The notes: generated by a model from the sequence alone, not told the origin. A stretch of 64,000 bases of DNA from Flavobacteriales bacterium (GCA_025451235.1 JANWKT010000034.1:1-64000), one strand, 5' to 3'. Shown: positions 47,216-60,606, counted from the stretch's first letter. Program-made: numbers and translations.

Positions 47216-48484
47216 TTGATGAAGTATATTATTAAACAAGCTACAATTGTAGACCACCTTTCGAGCCATGACGGTAAGAAAAAAGACATACTCATCAACA
47301 ACGGTACCATTGAAAAAATTGCAGATAAAATAACCGACAAAGCTGACCAGGAAATCGCTATTCCTGGTTTACATGTTTCCCCGGGCTGGATTGATATGCA
47401 GGCCAATTTTCGGGATCCAGGTCATGAATATAAGGAGAACCTTGCTTCTGGTATAGCCGCTGCTGCTAAAGGAGGATTTACAGGAGTTTGTTTGCAAAGC
47501 AGTACCGATCCGGCATTGGACAATAAATCGCAGGTGGAATACCTCAAAAAAACATCTGCTCATTTATCGGTTCATATTTATCCCATAGGAGCCATTACCC
47601 ATGCCCGTGAGGGAAAAGAAATGGCAGAACTCTTCGATATGAACCAGGCAGGGGCGGTTGCATTTTCTGATGATAAAAGATTTGTGGAGAATCCGAAACT
47701 CATGGAGCTGGCATTGAACTATACCAAGAATTTCGATGGACTTATCATTCATTTTGCCGATACCCCCGCCCTATCTTCCAAAGGAATGATGCATGAAGGA
47801 GAAACTTCTGTATTCCTTGGAATGAAAGGAATTCCATCCATGGCGGAAGAACAGGGTTTAAGCAGGGATCTATACCTGGTGGAATATACAGGAGGCAGGA
47901 TCCATTATAATCTATTAAGCACCGCAGGTGCTGTTGGATTGATCAAAGAAGCCAAAAAGAAAAAATTGTTGGTTACTGCAGGTGTAGCTGCTCATCAATT
48001 GTATTTCACCGATGAGGTATTGAAGGGTTTTGAATCGGTACATAAAGTAAACCCTCCTTATAGATCACAAAAAGATGCCGATGCATTGGCAGCAGGGTTG
48101 AAAGATAAAATCATTGACGTTATTTGCAGCGACCATAGCCCTGAAGATGTAGAGAACAAGAACCTGGAATTTGATTATGCCCGTAATGGGATCATCAATA
48201 TACAAACCGCATTTCCGGTGGCGAATACTGTATTGCGTAAAAAAATTAGCCTATCTGAATTAATTCAAAAATTTTCCGGCAATCCCCGAGGAATATTGGG
48301 TTTACCCACCGCCACCATCGAAGAAGGAATGACGGCGGAAATGACCTTTTTCGATCCCGAATCTACCTTTATTTTTACCAAAGAAGAAAATGTCAGTAAC
48401 AGTGCCAATTCTCCCTTTTTCGGTGTGGAATTAACCGGTAAGGTGCATGGGATATTCTGTAAGGGGAATGCGGTGATCAATTAA
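47216..48484 (+). CDS. Dihydroorotase (amidohydrolase)
   Basis: ORF; LHVSPGWIDMQANFRDPGHEYKENLASGIAAAAKGGFTGVCLQSSTDPALDNKSQVEYL...VICSDHSPEDVENKNLEFDYARNGI. Confidence 0.88.
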   Translation: MMKYIIKQATIVDHLSSHDGKKKDILINNGTIEKIADKITDKADQEIAIPGLHVSPGWIDMQANFRDPGHEYKENLASGIAAAAKGGFTGVCLQSSTDPALDNKSQVEYLKKTSAHLSVHIYPIGAITHAREGKEMAELFDMNQAGAVAFSDDKRFVENPKLMELALNYTKNFDGLIIHFADTPALSSKGMMHEGETSVFLGMKGIPSMAEEQGLSRDLYLVEYTGGRIHYNLLSTAGAVGLIKEAKKKKLLVTAGVAAHQLYFTDEVLKGFESVHKVNPPYRSQKDADALAAGLKDKIIDVICSDHSPEDVENKNLEFDYARNGIINIQTAFPVANTVLRKKISLSELIQKFSGNPRGILGLPTATIEEGMTAEMTFFDPESTFIFTKEENVSNSANSPFFGVELTGKVHGIFCKGNAVIN

Positions 48485-51088
48485 TTACCTGATCAAATTC
48501 ACCTGTCCAATGAATTGATGATCTTCACCCAGCACATCTGTTATATTGATCTTATATACATATACACCTTGCTGAGCAATCCGGTTGCTATTGGTGGGTT
48601 TACCATTCCATCCTACTGCCAGATCAGATGAGGTGAAAATAAGCTCCCCCCAGCGATCAAATATATCGAACCGGTATTCATCAATTCCTCTACCCATCGG
48701 TTTAAATATTTGGTTCATTTCATCATCATTCGGTGTAAATGTATTGGGAATATAAATAACAAATTCACCGTAAATGGTTACAATATGGGCAACGGTATCT
48801 GTGCAACCAAATGCATTTGTAACTACCAATTGTACAGTATAAGATCCCGTGTCGGTATACGTAAAACTCGGATGTTGCAGGTTAGAAGTAGAGCCACTTG
48901 GATCACCAAAGTTCCAGGTCCATGCATTGGCCCCCGTTGAAAGGTCAATAAAGTTGATCGTTGGATCAGCAATAGAAGCATTTTGCGGATTATAAGTAAA
49001 AGCGGCCACCGGATTTGGATCAATATTGATATAATTATTCAAGGTAGAAGTGGCTGAACACCCATTAGCACCTGTTACGGTTAAACTAACATCATAATTG
49101 CCAGGATTATTATAACAATGTAAAACTGGATCTGCATTGCTGGTGGGTGTACCATCTCCAAAATCCCACAACAAACTCTGGGTACCAGGTGTATTGTTGG
49201 TAAAAGTAACACAAAGAGATTCACATCCCTGGGTAACATCCGCACTAAAAGCAACAAGAGGTGATGGATTCACGATCACGTCTATCTGCGCATCCGCTGT
49301 ACAACCATTCGCATCAGTTACTGTTACCGTGTAAGTAGTATTTACCGGAGGTGAAACGTTGATGGTACTTGTAACAGGTCCCGTATTCCAGCTATATGCG
49401 TAAGCAGGCGTACCTCCATTGGCCACCGAAACCAGGTCTACATTTTCACCTGCGCAAATGGGGTTAATAGGGGCAATGGTAACACTTACCGCTGTTGCAG
49501 GCTCATTGATGGTAACTGTAGATGAAGCAGTAGCACCTGTGTTGTCGGTTACTGTTACCGTATAAGTTCCAGCAATTAAATTATTGGCCGTGGCAGTTGC
49601 CATTCCTCCGGGTTGCCAATCATAAGTATAGGGAGCAGTCCCTCCATTAGCAACTACGGTTGCCGAACCATCATTCCCACCAAAACAACTTACATCCGTT
49701 GAATTGATGGCCAGGTTGATAACAATAGGTGGACACATTACATTCAATACCACATTTACTGCTTGAGTTTGAATATTCAGGTTGTTCGCTATGCCATCGG
49801 GTTGAAGTACGGTTGGTAAAGCTGCAGATACACCATTTGCAACGGATTGAAAAACCACATTCGGAATTTCACAATGGATCATTCCCTGGTCGGTTGTTTT
49901 CAATAAAACCGAAGTTCCATCTGTAAAAGTATACCCCCCGTTAGAATGTTCTCTCACCGAAGTGGCAGAACTAAATGCAAAAGACATATAAGTCCTCGAC
50001 CATACCATATCGAGGTTGGCATCCGCCTTTAAAATATATAAAGGTCCGAAATCGTTATAGCCACCACCACTTCCAACAAATTCACCTGTACTGGTTACAT
50101 CTATCGATGCAAAACCCAGGTCAGTTGGTCCGCCACCTCCGGGGGTAAATTCAAAAGCGCCAATATCATTGATGGCACCATTCGCATCCACCTTTAAAAA
50201 AAGTGCTTTGCTTTTTAAGGGGAAATTATCACCCCCCACATAACCTCCTACAATATAACCCCCGGCTATTTCCCATACTTCACGACCGGAAGAAGCAATC
50301 CCTGAATTGCATACTATATCATATTTAAATTCCCATGATACATTACCGCCGTTGTCTAATTTCATTAAGTAAAGCCGGTTTAACCCATCGTCCTCAGGGG
50401 CAGTATTACCTGTAAGAATATATCCTCCATCTGCTGTTTGTTTAATGTTTTGCGCACTTGCTTTACCTCCTAATGACCAGGCATTTTCCCATTGTACGTT
50501 ACCTATAGCATCGGTTTTTACAACATAGATATCACCTTCGGTAAATCGCCCGGGAGTAGTTTCATCTTTTGTTCCGCCCAAAATATATCCGCCATCAGCG
50601 GTTTGTTCTACCCAAATTCCATGATCACTTCCCACCCCTCCATAACTTTTACTCCAAGTAGTATTTCCCATGTTATCGGTTTTAATTAATACCACATCAT
50701 CTGTTCCTGCGGCATTATAGGTTCCGGTGATGATAAAACCTCCATCGGCAGTTTGTTGAGTGCACCTTAAGGTAACATTGGCATTCAATGGCACCCCTCC
50801 TTCAATTAATTGTTTCGACCAGATCTCGACACCTAAATTATCGGTTCTGGTCAACTTATCACTAAACAGTAATATGTAATCGGAATTCGTTAGTTCACGT
50901 TGGCAGGTAAGTCCCCAGAAACTGTACATATTTTTAAAATCTGCCTGCGAAAAGGCGGATTTAGAAAAGGCAATAATCATTCCTAAGCATATAATAATAT
51001 AGCTCCTTCTCATCATAGCAGTAAAAATTAGCTTTTTTAAACTTGAGATTCTACTTGATAGATGAAATAATGGACATAACCGTTGCAT
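48485..51088 (-). CDS. Large secreted protein with SprB-like and PKD repeats and C-terminal gliding/T9SS sorting domain
   Basis: ORF; INSTDVSCFGGNDGSATVVANGGTAPYTYDWQPG; LWDFGDGTPTSNADPVLHCYNNPGNYDVSLTVTG; YIPNTFTPNDDEMNQIFKPMGRGIDEYRFDIFDRWGELIFTSSDLAVGWNGK. Confidence 0.92.
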   Translation of the reverse strand: MQRLCPLFHLSSRISSLKKLIFTAMMRRSYIIICLGMIIAFSKSAFSQADFKNMYSFWGLTCQRELTNSDYILLFSDKLTRTDNLGVEIWSKQLIEGGVPLNANVTLRCTQQTADGGFIITGTYNAAGTDDVVLIKTDNMGNTTWSKSYGGVGSDHGIWVEQTADGGYILGGTKDETTPGRFTEGDIYVVKTDAIGNVQWENAWSLGGKASAQNIKQTADGGYILTGNTAPEDDGLNRLYLMKLDNGGNVSWEFKYDIVCNSGIASSGREVWEIAGGYIVGGYVGGDNFPLKSKALFLKVDANGAINDIGAFEFTPGGGGPTDLGFASIDVTSTGEFVGSGGGYNDFGPLYILKADANLDMVWSRTYMSFAFSSATSVREHSNGGYTFTDGTSVLLKTTDQGMIHCEIPNVVFQSVANGVSAALPTVLQPDGIANNLNIQTQAVNVVLNVMCPPIVINLAINSTDVSCFGGNDGSATVVANGGTAPYTYDWQPGGMATATANNLIAGTYTVTVTDNTGATASSTVTINEPATAVSVTIAPINPICAGENVDLVSVANGGTPAYAYSWNTGPVTSTINVSPPVNTTYTVTVTDANGCTADAQIDVIVNPSPLVAFSADVTQGCESLCVTFTNNTPGTQSLLWDFGDGTPTSNADPVLHCYNNPGNYDVSLTVTGANGCSATSTLNNYINIDPNPVAAFTYNPQNASIADPTINFIDLSTGANAWTWNFGDPSGSTSNLQHPSFTYTDTGSYTVQLVVTNAFGCTDTVAHIVTIYGEFVIYIPNTFTPNDDEMNQIFKPMGRGIDEYRFDIFDRWGELIFTSSDLAVGWNGKPTNSNRIAQQGVYVYKINITDVLGEDHQFIGQVNLIR

Positions 51089-51349
51089 CTAGGTGGAGAG
51101 GTTGACAAAAGCCCTATTATTGGGACTATAGAGACCGTTTTGGTCTTTGATGCGGGTATAGAATAGGCTGTTCTTTTCATCATTTTACTTGTATTTTTAG
51201 GCTGTTTGGTTGAGTTCTTTTGAACACCTGCCCAGTGATACTTGCGAATCGGCCTTTTGTCCCGGCAGTGCTGTTCATATACAAATAAACGATCCGATAA
51301 ATGAATAGGTCTAGGGGTTAACCATGAGATTTTTTTTTATTTTTATTTC

Positions 51350-51874
51350 ATGAAAAAAGAAGACATCATACAAGTATTGAAGCAAAACCATCAGCAATTT
51401 GCTGATTATATCCAATCTTTATCTGCCGATGATTTTATGCATCGGAAAGAAGAAAAGTGGACGGCCGGACAACATGCTGACCATATTGTAAGGTCCGTCA
51501 GTCCGGTTGCCATGGCGCTCGGATTACCCCGGATTGCTCCGCGGTTATTATTCGGAAAATCCAAACGTCCTTCTAAAACTTATGAAGATCTGGTAGAAAA
51601 ATATAAAAATAAATTGGCCAAAGGAGGCAAAGCTTCAGGTAGGTTTGTTCCAAAACCGGTAGGACTCCAGGAAAAACATTTACTCCCTAAACAGGTGATG
51701 TACTATGTAAATCAACTCTGTAAAAAAGTAGAAAAATCTACCGAAGAAGAACTGGATCAATATATCCTGCCCCATCCATTATTGGGCAAGCTTACCTTCA
51801 GAGAAATGTTGTACTTCACCGCTTATCATGTAGAGCACCATCATCAGATTGCACAGAGAGATTTAGGGAAATGA
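51350..51874 (+). CDS. DinB family protein
   Basis: ORF; EKWTAGQHADHIVRSV...LTFREMLYFTAYHVEHHHQIAQRDL. Confidence 0.85.
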   Translation: MKKEDIIQVLKQNHQQFADYIQSLSADDFMHRKEEKWTAGQHADHIVRSVSPVAMALGLPRIAPRLLFGKSKRPSKTYEDLVEKYKNKLAKGGKASGRFVPKPVGLQEKHLLPKQVMYYVNQLCKKVEKSTEEELDQYILPHPLLGKLTFREMLYFTAYHVEHHHQIAQRDLGK

Positions 51875-51933
51875 GGACCCAAAAGGATAAAAACATATGG
51901 TCTCATGCGTATGAATGATGAATAGAAGTTCGT

Positions 51934-52260
51934 TTATGCCTGCCCCAACGGTCCACCAAAATTCATGGGGAAAGGTGGAATATTCTGATCCGGTCCGAGT
52001 TGTTTGATAGGGCCGAACTGTTCCTCGAATTTTTTTACATTGTCACTCAAGGCTGCCATTAACCTTTTGGCATGTTCGGGGGTAAGGATGATACGGCTCT
52101 TTACACGGGCTTTAGGCACTCCAGGCATGATATTGATAAAGTCGACAATAAATTCGCTGTGAGAATGTGTAATAATGGCTAAATTGGAATAAGTGCCATC
52201 GGCTACATCATCGTTGATCTCAATATTGATCTGGTTCTGGTTTTGATTCTGATTTTCCAT
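51934..52260 (-). CDS. DUF3467 domain-containing protein
   Basis: MENQNQNQNQINIEINDDVADGTYSNLAIITHSHSEFIVDFINIMPGVPKARVKSRIILTPEHAKRLMAAL; track start 52317 overlaps the rpoC terminator. Confidence 0.88.
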   Translation of the reverse strand: MENQNQNQNQINIEINDDVADGTYSNLAIITHSHSEFIVDFINIMPGVPKARVKSRIILTPEHAKRLMAALSDNVKKFEEQFGPIKQLGPDQNIPPFPMNFGGPLGQA

Positions 52261-52277
52261 AATTTTTTGCTTTAAAT

Positions 52278-52307
52278 AAAAAAGGCTACCCGAAGATAGC
52301 CTTTTTT
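52278..52307 (-). terminator. rpoC intrinsic terminator
   Basis: AAAAAAGGCTA-CCCGAAGA-TAGCCTTTTTT. Confidence 0.88.
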
Positions 52308-52321
52308 GATCTTTCATTTAT

Positions 52322-55300
52322 TTATTCTTCTACTTCGGCAGCGCCTACTTTTTCTTTCTTGGCTTTACCACCGGTAGCTACAGGAACTTCATCCTTATGA
52401 TAGACTTCATATTCCTGGTATTGTTTCAATCCTGTACCTGCAGGTATCAAGTGACCCACAATTACATTCTCTTTCAAACCTTCCAGGAAGTCAGCTTTCG
52501 CATTTACGGCAGCCTCATTCAATACTTTGGTAGTTTCCTGGAACGAAGCAGCTGAGATCCAGCTATCCGTTTGTAAAGATGCACGGGTAATACCTTGTAA
52601 TATCTGGTCAGAAGTAGCTGGTAAGGCATCACGGTAAGTGACTACTTTCAAATCCTTACGTTTCAATGCTGAATTGATATCACGTAATTTACGAGCTGAA
52701 AGAATCTGGCCAGGCTTCAGGTCTTCAGAATCACCCGGCTCTTCTACCACCACTTTACCGAACAATTCATCATTTATTTTCATAAACTCGAATTTGTTTA
52801 CCAATTCGCCTTCAAGGAAAATTGTATCACCGGTATCAATGATCTGAACTTTACGCATCATCTGGCGTACGATCACTTCAAAGTGTTTATCGTTGATCTT
52901 CACCCCTTGTAAACGGTAAACCTCCTGGATCTCATTTACCAGGTATTCCTGCACTGCAGTTGGACCTTTGATAGATAAGATATCATTCGGTGTAATAGCT
53001 CCATCGGTTAACGGTTGGCCTGCTTTTACATAATCATTCTCCTGAACCAGGATATGTTTAGAAAGCGAAACCAGGTAACGTTTAATTTCACCGGTACGTG
53101 ATTCAATTTGAATTTCACGGTTACCACGTTTAATTTTTCCGAAAGAAACCAAACCATCAATTTCAGCAACTACTGCCGGATTAGAAGGGTTACGTGCTTC
53201 GAATAACTCGGTTACACGAGGAAGACCTCCTGTAATATCACCGGTTTTACCAGAAGAACGAGGGATCTTTACGAGGATATCTCCTGCATGTACTTTCGAC
53301 TTGTCTTCACAGGTAATATGCGCTCCTGATGGTATGTTGTAAGATCGTAATACCTCTCCTGCTTTATCAAGGATCTTGATAGTTGGGTTTTTGGTTTTAT
53401 CACGACGTTCAATAATTACTTTTTCTTTGAATCCTGTGGCCTCATCTTGTTCTTCGCGATAAGTAATCCCTTCTTCGATATTTTCGAATTCGATCTTACC
53501 TTCAAACTCCGAAACAATAACGGCATTCCATGGATCCCATTCACAGATCATGTCTCCTTTTTTCACCTTCTGTCCATCTTTTACAAAAACAGTGGATCCA
53601 TAAGGAATATTTCCGGTAGTTAAAATGATCTTGGTATTGGCATCCACCAAACGCAGTTCAGCTGAACGGCCGATTACCAATTCCTCATTACTATTCTCTC
53701 CTTTTTTAGAAACAGTACGTAACTCATCAATTTCAACTATACCATCATACTTGGCTTCAATTTTTGATTGTACCGCAGAACCTCCTGCCACACCACCTAC
53801 GTGGAATGTACGAAGCGTTAACTGTGTACCAGGCTCACCGATAGATTGAGCAGCAATAACTCCTACCGCTTCACCCATTTGTACCTTTCTACTGGTAGCC
53901 AGGTTTCGTCCATAACATTTTGCGCAACATCCTTTGCGGGTTTCGCAAGTAAGTACTGAACGGATCTCCACCGTTTCGATAGGAGATTCATTGATCAGTT
54001 TGGCAGCCACCTCATTGATCTCTTCTGCGGCTGATACAATTAGCTCACCTGTATTCGGATGGATCACATCATGCAATGAAGTACGTCCAACAATTCTATC
54101 ATGTAAACTTTCAACTACCTCATCATTGTTTTTCAAGGCGCTCATTTGCAATCCACGCAATGTTCCACAATCCGATTCAGTGATGATCACATCCTGAGAT
54201 ACGTCAACCAAACGACGGGTAAGGTAACCTGCATCGGCTGTTTTAAGAGCGGTATCTGCAAGACCTTTACGAGCACCGTGTGTAGAGATAAAGTACTCAA
54301 GGATCGAAAGCCCTTCCTTAAAGTTTGATAAGATCGGGTTTTCAATAATTTCATTTCCGCTATCACCTGATTTCTGCGGTTTCGCCATCAATCCCCTCAT
54401 TCCGCAAAGCTGACGGATCTGCTCTTTAGAACCCCTTGCTCCAGAATCCAACATCATATAAACAGGATTGAATCCTTGTTTATCTTCACTGATCTGTTTC
54501 ATTAAGATCTGGGTAAGACGTGAATTGGTATGCGTCCAGATGTCGATGATCTGATTATAACGTTCGTTATTCGTAATGAATCCCATGTTATAGTTAGACT
54601 TCACCTCATCCACTTGTTCATTGGCATCTGTGATCAATTCTTCTTTTTCTTTTGGGATAATAATATCATCCAAGATAAAAGAAAGTCCGCCTCTGAATGC
54701 CATCATGAAACCAATTGCTTTGATATCATCAAGGAATTTGGCAGCAGTAGGTTGATCGGTATTTTTGAAAATATCTCCGATAATATCACGAAGAGATTTT
54801 TTAGTAAGCAACTGGTTGATATACCCATATTGTTTTGGAACCACCTCATTGAACAATACTCTTCCAACGGTTGTTTCCAGCAATTGGTTTTTCAATGTTC
54901 CGTCGGGTTGTTTTACATCCACTTTTACATGGATCCAGGCATGAAGGTCAAGTTTAGCCTCATTATAGGCGATGATCACTTCTTCAGGAGCATAGAACCT
55001 TAATCCTTCTCCTTTTACCGGGTTTTCTTTGATACCCTTACGTCCTTTGGTGATATAATATAGACCTAATACCATGTCCTGCGATGGCACCGCAATAGGA
55101 GCACCATTGGCAGGGTTTAGGATATTATGTGCACCTAACATCAACAATTGAGCTTCGAGAATCGCGGCATGCCCCAATGGAACGTGAACCGCCATTTGGT
55201 CTCCGTCGAAGTCAGCGTTGAATGCCGTACAAGCCAGGGGATGTAATTGTATCGCTTTTCCTTCGATCAGTTTTGGCTGGAACGATTGGATACCTAAACG

Positions 55301-56626
55301 GTGTAATGTTGGGGCACGGTTCAATAAAACCGGATGTCCTTTCAATACATTCTCCAGGATCTCCCAGATCACTGAATCTCTTCTATCAACAATTTTCTTA
55401 GCTGATTTTACGGTTTTTACCAAACCTCTTTGGATCAGTTTGCGAATAATAAATGGCTTGAATAACTCAGCCGCCATATCCTTCGGCAAACCACATTCGT
55501 GAAGTTTCAATTCAGGACCTACAACAATTACCGAACGTGCAGAATAGTCAACACGTTTTCCCAATAAGTTCTGACGGAAACGTCCTTGCTTACCTTTCAA
55601 TGAATCAGAAAGAGATTTTAAGGGACGATTGGCTTCCGTTTTTACTGCTGATGATTTTCTTGAGTTATCAAATAGAGCATCCACAGCTTCCTGCAACATA
55701 CGTTTCTCATTCCGTAGGATCACATCCGGTGCTTTGATCTCGATCAATCTTTTTAAACGATTGTTACGGATAATTACACGACGGTATAAGTCGTTCAAAT
55801 CCGAAGTAGCGAAACGGCCACCATCCAGGGGAACTAAAGGACGAAGGTCCGGAGGAATAACAGGAATTACTTTTACCACCATCCATTCCGGACGATTGAG
55901 GATCCTTGTATTCGCATCGCGATATGATTCAACTACCTGAAGTCTTTTTAAGGCTTCTTGTTTACGTTGTTGTGATGTTTCATTGTTGGCTTGATGACGC
56001 AATTGATAGGAAAGGCCATCCAGGTCCAATCTACCCAATAGTTCATACAAAGCATCACCTCCCATTTTAGCTACGAACTTATTAGGGTCCGTATCATCTA
56101 AATGCTGGTTATCTTTTGGAAGGTTATCCAGAATATCCAAATACTCTTCTTCAGACAAGAAATCTAAATAATTGATTCCGTCTGCTGCTTTTATACCGGC
56201 ATTGATCACTACATATTTTTCGTAGTAAATAATGGCTTCCAGTTTTTTGGTAGGTAAACCCAACAGCAAACCTATTTTATTAGGTAGAGAACGGAAATAC
56301 CAGATATGTGCAACAGGTACCGTAAGCATGATATGACCGGTACGTTCACGACGAACTTTTTTCTCGGTAACCTCAACGCCGCAACGGTCACAAATAATAC
56401 CCTTATAACGGATACCTTTGTATTTACCGCAACCACACTGCCAATCTTTTACCGGACCAAAGATCCTTTCACAGAATAAACCATCTCTTTCGGGTTTAAA
56501 CGTTCGGTAATTAATGGTTTCTGGCTTAATTACTTCACCACTTGAACGATCAAGAATATCTTCCGGAGAAGCTAAACTGATTGTAATTTTTGAAAAGTCT
56601 GATGCAACTTTAGTTTCCTTTATCAT
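52322..56626 (-). CDS. rpoC: DNA-directed RNA polymerase subunit beta'
   Basis: [42 protein letters not shown]. Confidence 0.99.
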   Translation of the reverse strand: MIKETKVASDFSKITISLASPEDILDRSSGEVIKPETINYRTFKPERDGLFCERIFGPVKDWQCGCGKYKGIRYKGIICDRCGVEVTEKKVRRERTGHIMLTVPVAHIWYFRSLPNKIGLLLGLPTKKLEAIIYYEKYVVINAGIKAADGINYLDFLSEEEYLDILDNLPKDNQHLDDTDPNKFVAKMGGDALYELLGRLDLDGLSYQLRHQANNETSQQRKQEALKRLQVVESYRDANTRILNRPEWMVVKVIPVIPPDLRPLVPLDGGRFATSDLNDLYRRVIIRNNRLKRLIEIKAPDVILRNEKRMLQEAVDALFDNSRKSSAVKTEANRPLKSLSDSLKGKQGRFRQNLLGKRVDYSARSVIVVGPELKLHECGLPKDMAAELFKPFIIRKLIQRGLVKTVKSAKKIVDRRDSVIWEILENVLKGHPVLLNRAPTLHRLGIQSFQPKLIEGKAIQLHPLACTAFNADFDGDQMAVHVPLGHAAILEAQLLMLGAHNILNPANGAPIAVPSQDMVLGLYYITKGRKGIKENPVKGEGLRFYAPEEVIIAYNEAKLDLHAWIHVKVDVKQPDGTLKNQLLETTVGRVLFNEVVPKQYGYINQLLTKKSLRDIIGDIFKNTDQPTAAKFLDDIKAIGFMMAFRGGLSFILDDIIIPKEKEELITDANEQVDEVKSNYNMGFITNNERYNQIIDIWTHTNSRLTQILMKQISEDKQGFNPVYMMLDSGARGSKEQIRQLCGMRGLMAKPQKSGDSGNEIIENPILSNFKEGLSILEYFISTHGARKGLADTALKTADAGYLTRRLVDVSQDVIITESDCGTLRGLQMSALKNNDEVVESLHDRIVGRTSLHDVIHPNTGELIVSAAEEINEVAAKLINESPIETVEIRSVLTCETRKGCCAKCYGRNLATSRKVQMGEAVGVIAAQSIGEPGTQLTLRTFHVGGVAGGSAVQSKIEAKYDGIVEIDELRTVSKKGENSNEELVIGRSAELRLVDANTKIILTTGNIPYGSTVFVKDGQKVKKGDMICEWDPWNAVIVSEFEGKIEFENIEEGITYREEQDEATGFKEKVIIERRDKTKNPTIKILDKAGEVLRSYNIPSGAHITCEDKSKVHAGDILVKIPRSSGKTGDITGGLPRVTELFEARNPSNPAVVAEIDGLVSFGKIKRGNREIQIESRTGEIKRYLVSLSKHILVQENDYVKAGQPLTDGAITPNDILSIKGPTAVQEYLVNEIQEVYRLQGVKINDKHFEVIVRQMMRKVQIIDTGDTIFLEGELVNKFEFMKINDELFGKVVVEEPGDSEDLKPGQILSARKLRDINSALKRKDLKVVTYRDALPATSDQILQGITRASLQTDSWISAASFQETTKVLNEAAVNAKADFLEGLKENVIVGHLIPAGTGLKQYQEYEVYHKDEVPVATGGKAKKEKVGAAEVEE

Positions 56627-56655
56627 GGTAATGATATGCAGTTAAAGTTAAATTA

Positions 56656-59600
56656 TTATTCTAATGTTATTTTCAATCCAAGTCCTCTTAACTCATGCAA
56701 CAATACGTTGAATGATTCAGGAATTCCCGGAGTAGGCATATTTTCTCCTTTTACAAGAGATTCGTATGCTTTAGCTCTTCCGATCACATCGTCAGATTTT
56801 ACAGTTAGCATTTCCTGAAGGATGTTGGCAGCACCGAATGCTTCCAATGCCCATACCTCCATTTCACCAAAACGCTGACCCCCGAACTGAGCTTTACCTC
56901 CTAACGGTTGCTGAGTGATCAATGAGTATGGACCAATTGAACGAGCATGCATTTTATCATCCACCATGTGACTTAATTTCAACATGTAGATAACTCCAAC
57001 CGTTGCGGGTGTATTAAAGCGATCACCTGTACCACCATCATAAAGGAAAGTTCTTCCCAAACGTGGTAATCCGGCAGCTTCTACTTCAGCCTGGATCTCA
57101 TCCAAGTCTGCGCCATCAAAAATAGGAGTTGCATATTTTTTGCCCAATTTCAATCCCGCCCATCCTAAGATGGTTTCATAGATCTGTCCAAGGTTCATCC
57201 TGGAAGGTACACCCAATGGATTCAAGACAATATCCACAGGACTTCCATCTTCAAGGTATGGCATATCTTCTGGGCGAACAATTCTTGCAACAATACCCTT
57301 ATTTCCATGTCGACCTGCTAATTTATCACCCACTTTCAACTTACGTTTCTTGGCGATATAAACTTTGGCCAACTGAACAATACCTGATGGTAATTCATCA
57401 CCAACGGTAATGTTGTATTTTTTACGTTTATAAATACCGTATAAGTCGTTGAACTTAATGGAGTAGTTGTGCATCAAAATTCTGATGGATTTATTATCAC
57501 TACTTTCTTTTGTCCAGTTTTCAGGATTCAAGTTGATGAAATCAACTTTTTCGAAAACTTTCTTAGTGAACTTTGTCCCTTTTTTGATCACTTCCTCTTT
57601 CAAGATATTGAAAACTCCATTAGATACTTTACCATCTAATATGGACATCAACTTATCGATCATTTTATCTTTGAGAACAGTAAATTCTTTATCGTATTCT
57701 TTGTCCAGAATTTCCACTTCACGTTTGTCCTCAGTTTTAGCTCTTCTGTCTTTCATTGATTTAGAGAATAGTTTTTTATCAACTACTACTCCATACAATG
57801 AAGGAGGTGCCTTCATAGATGCATCTTTCACATCTCCTGCTTTATCACCGAAGATTGCTCTCAATAACTTCTCTTCAGGTGTAGGATCTGATTCTCCTTT
57901 TGGTGTGATCTTTCCGATCAATATATCACCAGGAACTACTTCAGCACCCACTCTTATGATACCATTTTCATCAAGGTCCTTTGTAGCATCTTCACTTACG
58001 TTTGGAATATCGGCTGTTAATTCCTCTAATCCCATTTTGGTATCACGTACTTCCATAATGAACTCATCAATATGGATAGACGTGAAGATATCATCCCGAA
58101 CAATCTTCTCGTTAATTACGATCGCATCCTCGAAGTTGTAACCTTTCCATGGCATGAAAGCCACCAATAAGTTACGTCCGATAGCCAGTTCCCCACCTTT
58201 GGTTGCAAATCCTTCGCAAAGAACTTGTCCTTTTTTGATCTTCTGTCCTTTTTTAACGATCGGACGAAGATTGATACAGGTGTTCTGATTCGTTTTTCTG
58301 AATTTGATCATTTTATAGGTGATCGTATCGTCATCAAAACTTACACGTTTTTGTGCTTCATCACGGTTATACTTAATGGTGATCTTATCCGCATCTACAT
58401 ATTCAACTACTCCATCAAATTCAGCATTCAATAATAATCGTGAATCATGGGCAACCCTTTCTTCCAAACCTGTTCCTACAATAGGAGCATCAGGTTGGAT
58501 CAATGGAACTGCCTGACGCATCATATTCGATCCCATCAAAGCCCGGTTAGCATCATCATGCTCCAAGAAAGGAATCAATGAAGCCGCAATAGAAGCGATC
58601 TGGTTAGGGGCAACGTCGATCAATTTGATCGCTGTTGGTTCCACCACCGGAAAGTCTCCTTCGAACCTGGCCTTAATATTTTTATCTTTAAAATTACCTT
58701 TATCATCCAAAGGAATATTTGACTGAGAAATAATATTATTCTCTTCCTCTTCAGCACTTAAATAAATGATCGGCTTATCAATATCGACTTTACCTTTTGT
58801 TACTGTACGGTAAGGTGTTTCGATAAATCCGAGTCTGTTTATTTTTGCAAATACACAAAGAGAAGAGATCAAACCAATATTAGGTCCCTCTGGTGTTTCA
58901 ATCGTACATAAACGTCCGTAATGTGTATAGTGAACATCCCGTACCTCGAAACCGGCTCTTTCTCTAGAAAGACCGCCTGGGCCGAGGGCCGATAAACGAC
59001 GTTTATGTGTGATCTCGGCCAATGGATTTGTTTGATCCATGAACTGAGATAATTGGTTGGTCCCAAAGAATGAGTTAATCACCGAAGAAAGTGTTTTGGC
59101 ATTGATCAGGTCAATAGGCGTAAACACCTCATTGTCCCGAACGTTCATTCTTTCACGGATCGTTCTGGCCATACGAGCTAGTCCTACACCAAATTGGGTA
59201 TATAACTGCTCACCAACGGTTCTAACGCGACGATTTGACAAGTGATCAATATCATCCACAATGGCTTTGGAGTTGATCAGCTGAATCAAATGTTTTATGA
59301 TCGCAATAATATCCGTTTTGGTCAATACCCTGGTATCAGAGGCAATATCCAAACCTAGTTTTTTGTTGATCCTATAACGACCTACTTCACCCAGGTCATA
59401 ACGTTTATCTGAGAAGAATAATTTTTCCAAAACGCCGCGGGCTGTTTCTTCATCGGGTGGATCAGCATTTCTTAAAACACGGTAGATATACTCCACCGCT
59501 TCAATTTCTGAATTGGTGGTATCTTTTTGTAATGTATTATAAATGATGGCATAGTCAGCAGCACTTACGTCCTCCTTATGCAAGATAACCGTTTTAGCAC

Positions 59601-60483
59601 CTGCATCCACTATTACATCTATATGTTCATCTTCAAGGATGGTCTCCCTATCGAGAATGATCTCATTTCTTTCAATCGATACCACTTCACCGGTATCCTC
59701 ATCTACGAAGTCTTCCACCCATGTTTTCAAAACCCGTGCAGCAAGTTTGCGACCAACTACTTTTTTCAAAGTAGGTTTTGAAACTTTTACCTCTTCAGCA
59801 AGATTAAAGATCTCCAGGATGTCTTTATCAGATTCATATCCGATTGCACGGAACAAAGTAGTTACGGGCAATTTCTTTTTACGATCGATATAAGCATACA
59901 TCACATTGTTAATGTCAGTAGCAAATTCGATCCATGATCCTTTAAACGGAATGATACGGGCAGAATACAATTTGGTACCATTGGCATGACGGCTTTGGCC
60001 GAAGAATACCCCTGGTGAACGGTGTAACTGCGAAACGATCACCCTTTCAGCACCGTTGATCACAAATGTACCTTTGGGGGTCATATAAGGTATGGTTCCC
60101 AAATAAACATCCTGAACAATGGTTTCGAAGTCCTCATGTTCCGGATCGGTACAATATAATTTCAACTTGGCTTTTAAAGGTACACTATGTGTCAATCCTC
60201 TTTCGATACATTCATCAATTGTATATCTAGGGGGATCAATAAAATAATCAAGAAACTCCAAAACGAACTGATTGCGTGAATCCGTAATAGGGAAATTCTC
60301 ACTAAAAACGGAAAAAAGACCTTCATCACTTCTATTTTCAGGAGTAGTTTCCAGCTGGAAAAAATCCTTAAAGGATTGTATTTGAATTTCTAGAAAATCC
60401 GGATAGTCAACCGGAAATTTTGTTTTGGCAAAAAAGTGACGTAAACTTTTTTGTGTTGCATTTGTTGCTGGTGTCGCGGCCAT
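56656..60483 (-). CDS. rpoB: DNA-directed RNA polymerase subunit beta
   Basis: [40 protein letters not shown]; preferred start [11 protein letters not shown]. Confidence 0.99.
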   Translation of the reverse strand: MAATPATNATQKSLRHFFAKTKFPVDYPDFLEIQIQSFKDFFQLETTPENRSDEGLFSVFSENFPITDSRNQFVLEFLDYFIDPPRYTIDECIERGLTHSVPLKAKLKLYCTDPEHEDFETIVQDVYLGTIPYMTPKGTFVINGAERVIVSQLHRSPGVFFGQSRHANGTKLYSARIIPFKGSWIEFATDINNVMYAYIDRKKKLPVTTLFRAIGYESDKDILEIFNLAEEVKVSKPTLKKVVGRKLAARVLKTWVEDFVDEDTGEVVSIERNEIILDRETILEDEHIDVIVDAGAKTVILHKEDVSAADYAIIYNTLQKDTTNSEIEAVEYIYRVLRNADPPDEETARGVLEKLFFSDKRYDLGEVGRYRINKKLGLDIASDTRVLTKTDIIAIIKHLIQLINSKAIVDDIDHLSNRRVRTVGEQLYTQFGVGLARMARTIRERMNVRDNEVFTPIDLINAKTLSSVINSFFGTNQLSQFMDQTNPLAEITHKRRLSALGPGGLSRERAGFEVRDVHYTHYGRLCTIETPEGPNIGLISSLCVFAKINRLGFIETPYRTVTKGKVDIDKPIIYLSAEEEENNIISQSNIPLDDKGNFKDKNIKARFEGDFPVVEPTAIKLIDVAPNQIASIAASLIPFLEHDDANRALMGSNMMRQAVPLIQPDAPIVGTGLEERVAHDSRLLLNAEFDGVVEYVDADKITIKYNRDEAQKRVSFDDDTITYKMIKFRKTNQNTCINLRPIVKKGQKIKKGQVLCEGFATKGGELAIGRNLLVAFMPWKGYNFEDAIVINEKIVRDDIFTSIHIDEFIMEVRDTKMGLEELTADIPNVSEDATKDLDENGIIRVGAEVVPGDILIGKITPKGESDPTPEEKLLRAIFGDKAGDVKDASMKAPPSLYGVVVDKKLFSKSMKDRRAKTEDKREVEILDKEYDKEFTVLKDKMIDKLMSILDGKVSNGVFNILKEEVIKKGTKFTKKVFEKVDFINLNPENWTKESSDNKSIRILMHNYSIKFNDLYGIYKRKKYNITVGDELPSGIVQLAKVYIAKKRKLKVGDKLAGRHGNKGIVARIVRPEDMPYLEDGSPVDIVLNPLGVPSRMNLGQIYETILGWAGLKLGKKYATPIFDGADLDEIQAEVEAAGLPRLGRTFLYDGGTGDRFNTPATVGVIYMLKLSHMVDDKMHARSIGPYSLITQQPLGGKAQFGGQRFGEMEVWALEAFGAANILQEMLTVKSDDVIGRAKAYESLVKGENMPTPGIPESFNVLLHELRGLGLKITLE

Positions 60484-60528
60484 AATTTTTTTCAAATTAA
60501 AAATGCTTAAATAAAAACACTGATACTA

Positions 60529-60598
60529 AAAAAGGGTTTAGACCTTAGTCCACCAGAAGCGGAATAAGGTCTAAAGATTTCCCTTTATAAAAGGGAAG
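60529..60598 (-). promoter_or_regulatory. candidate attenuator between rplL and rpoB
   Basis: minus strand TTCCCTTTTATAAAGGGAA then TTTAGACCTTA...TAAGGTCTAAA-CCC-TTTTTT; AAAGGG can alternatively pair with CCCTTT. Confidence 0.55.
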
Positions 60599-60606
60599 CT
60601 GTTGAA

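Noticed and set aside
55629-55940. Antisense ORFs within rpoB/rpoC (e.g. 54530-55003, 55629-55940, 57467-58141)
   Set aside because: Opposite strand of highly conserved genes, with no family resemblance; shadow ORFs.
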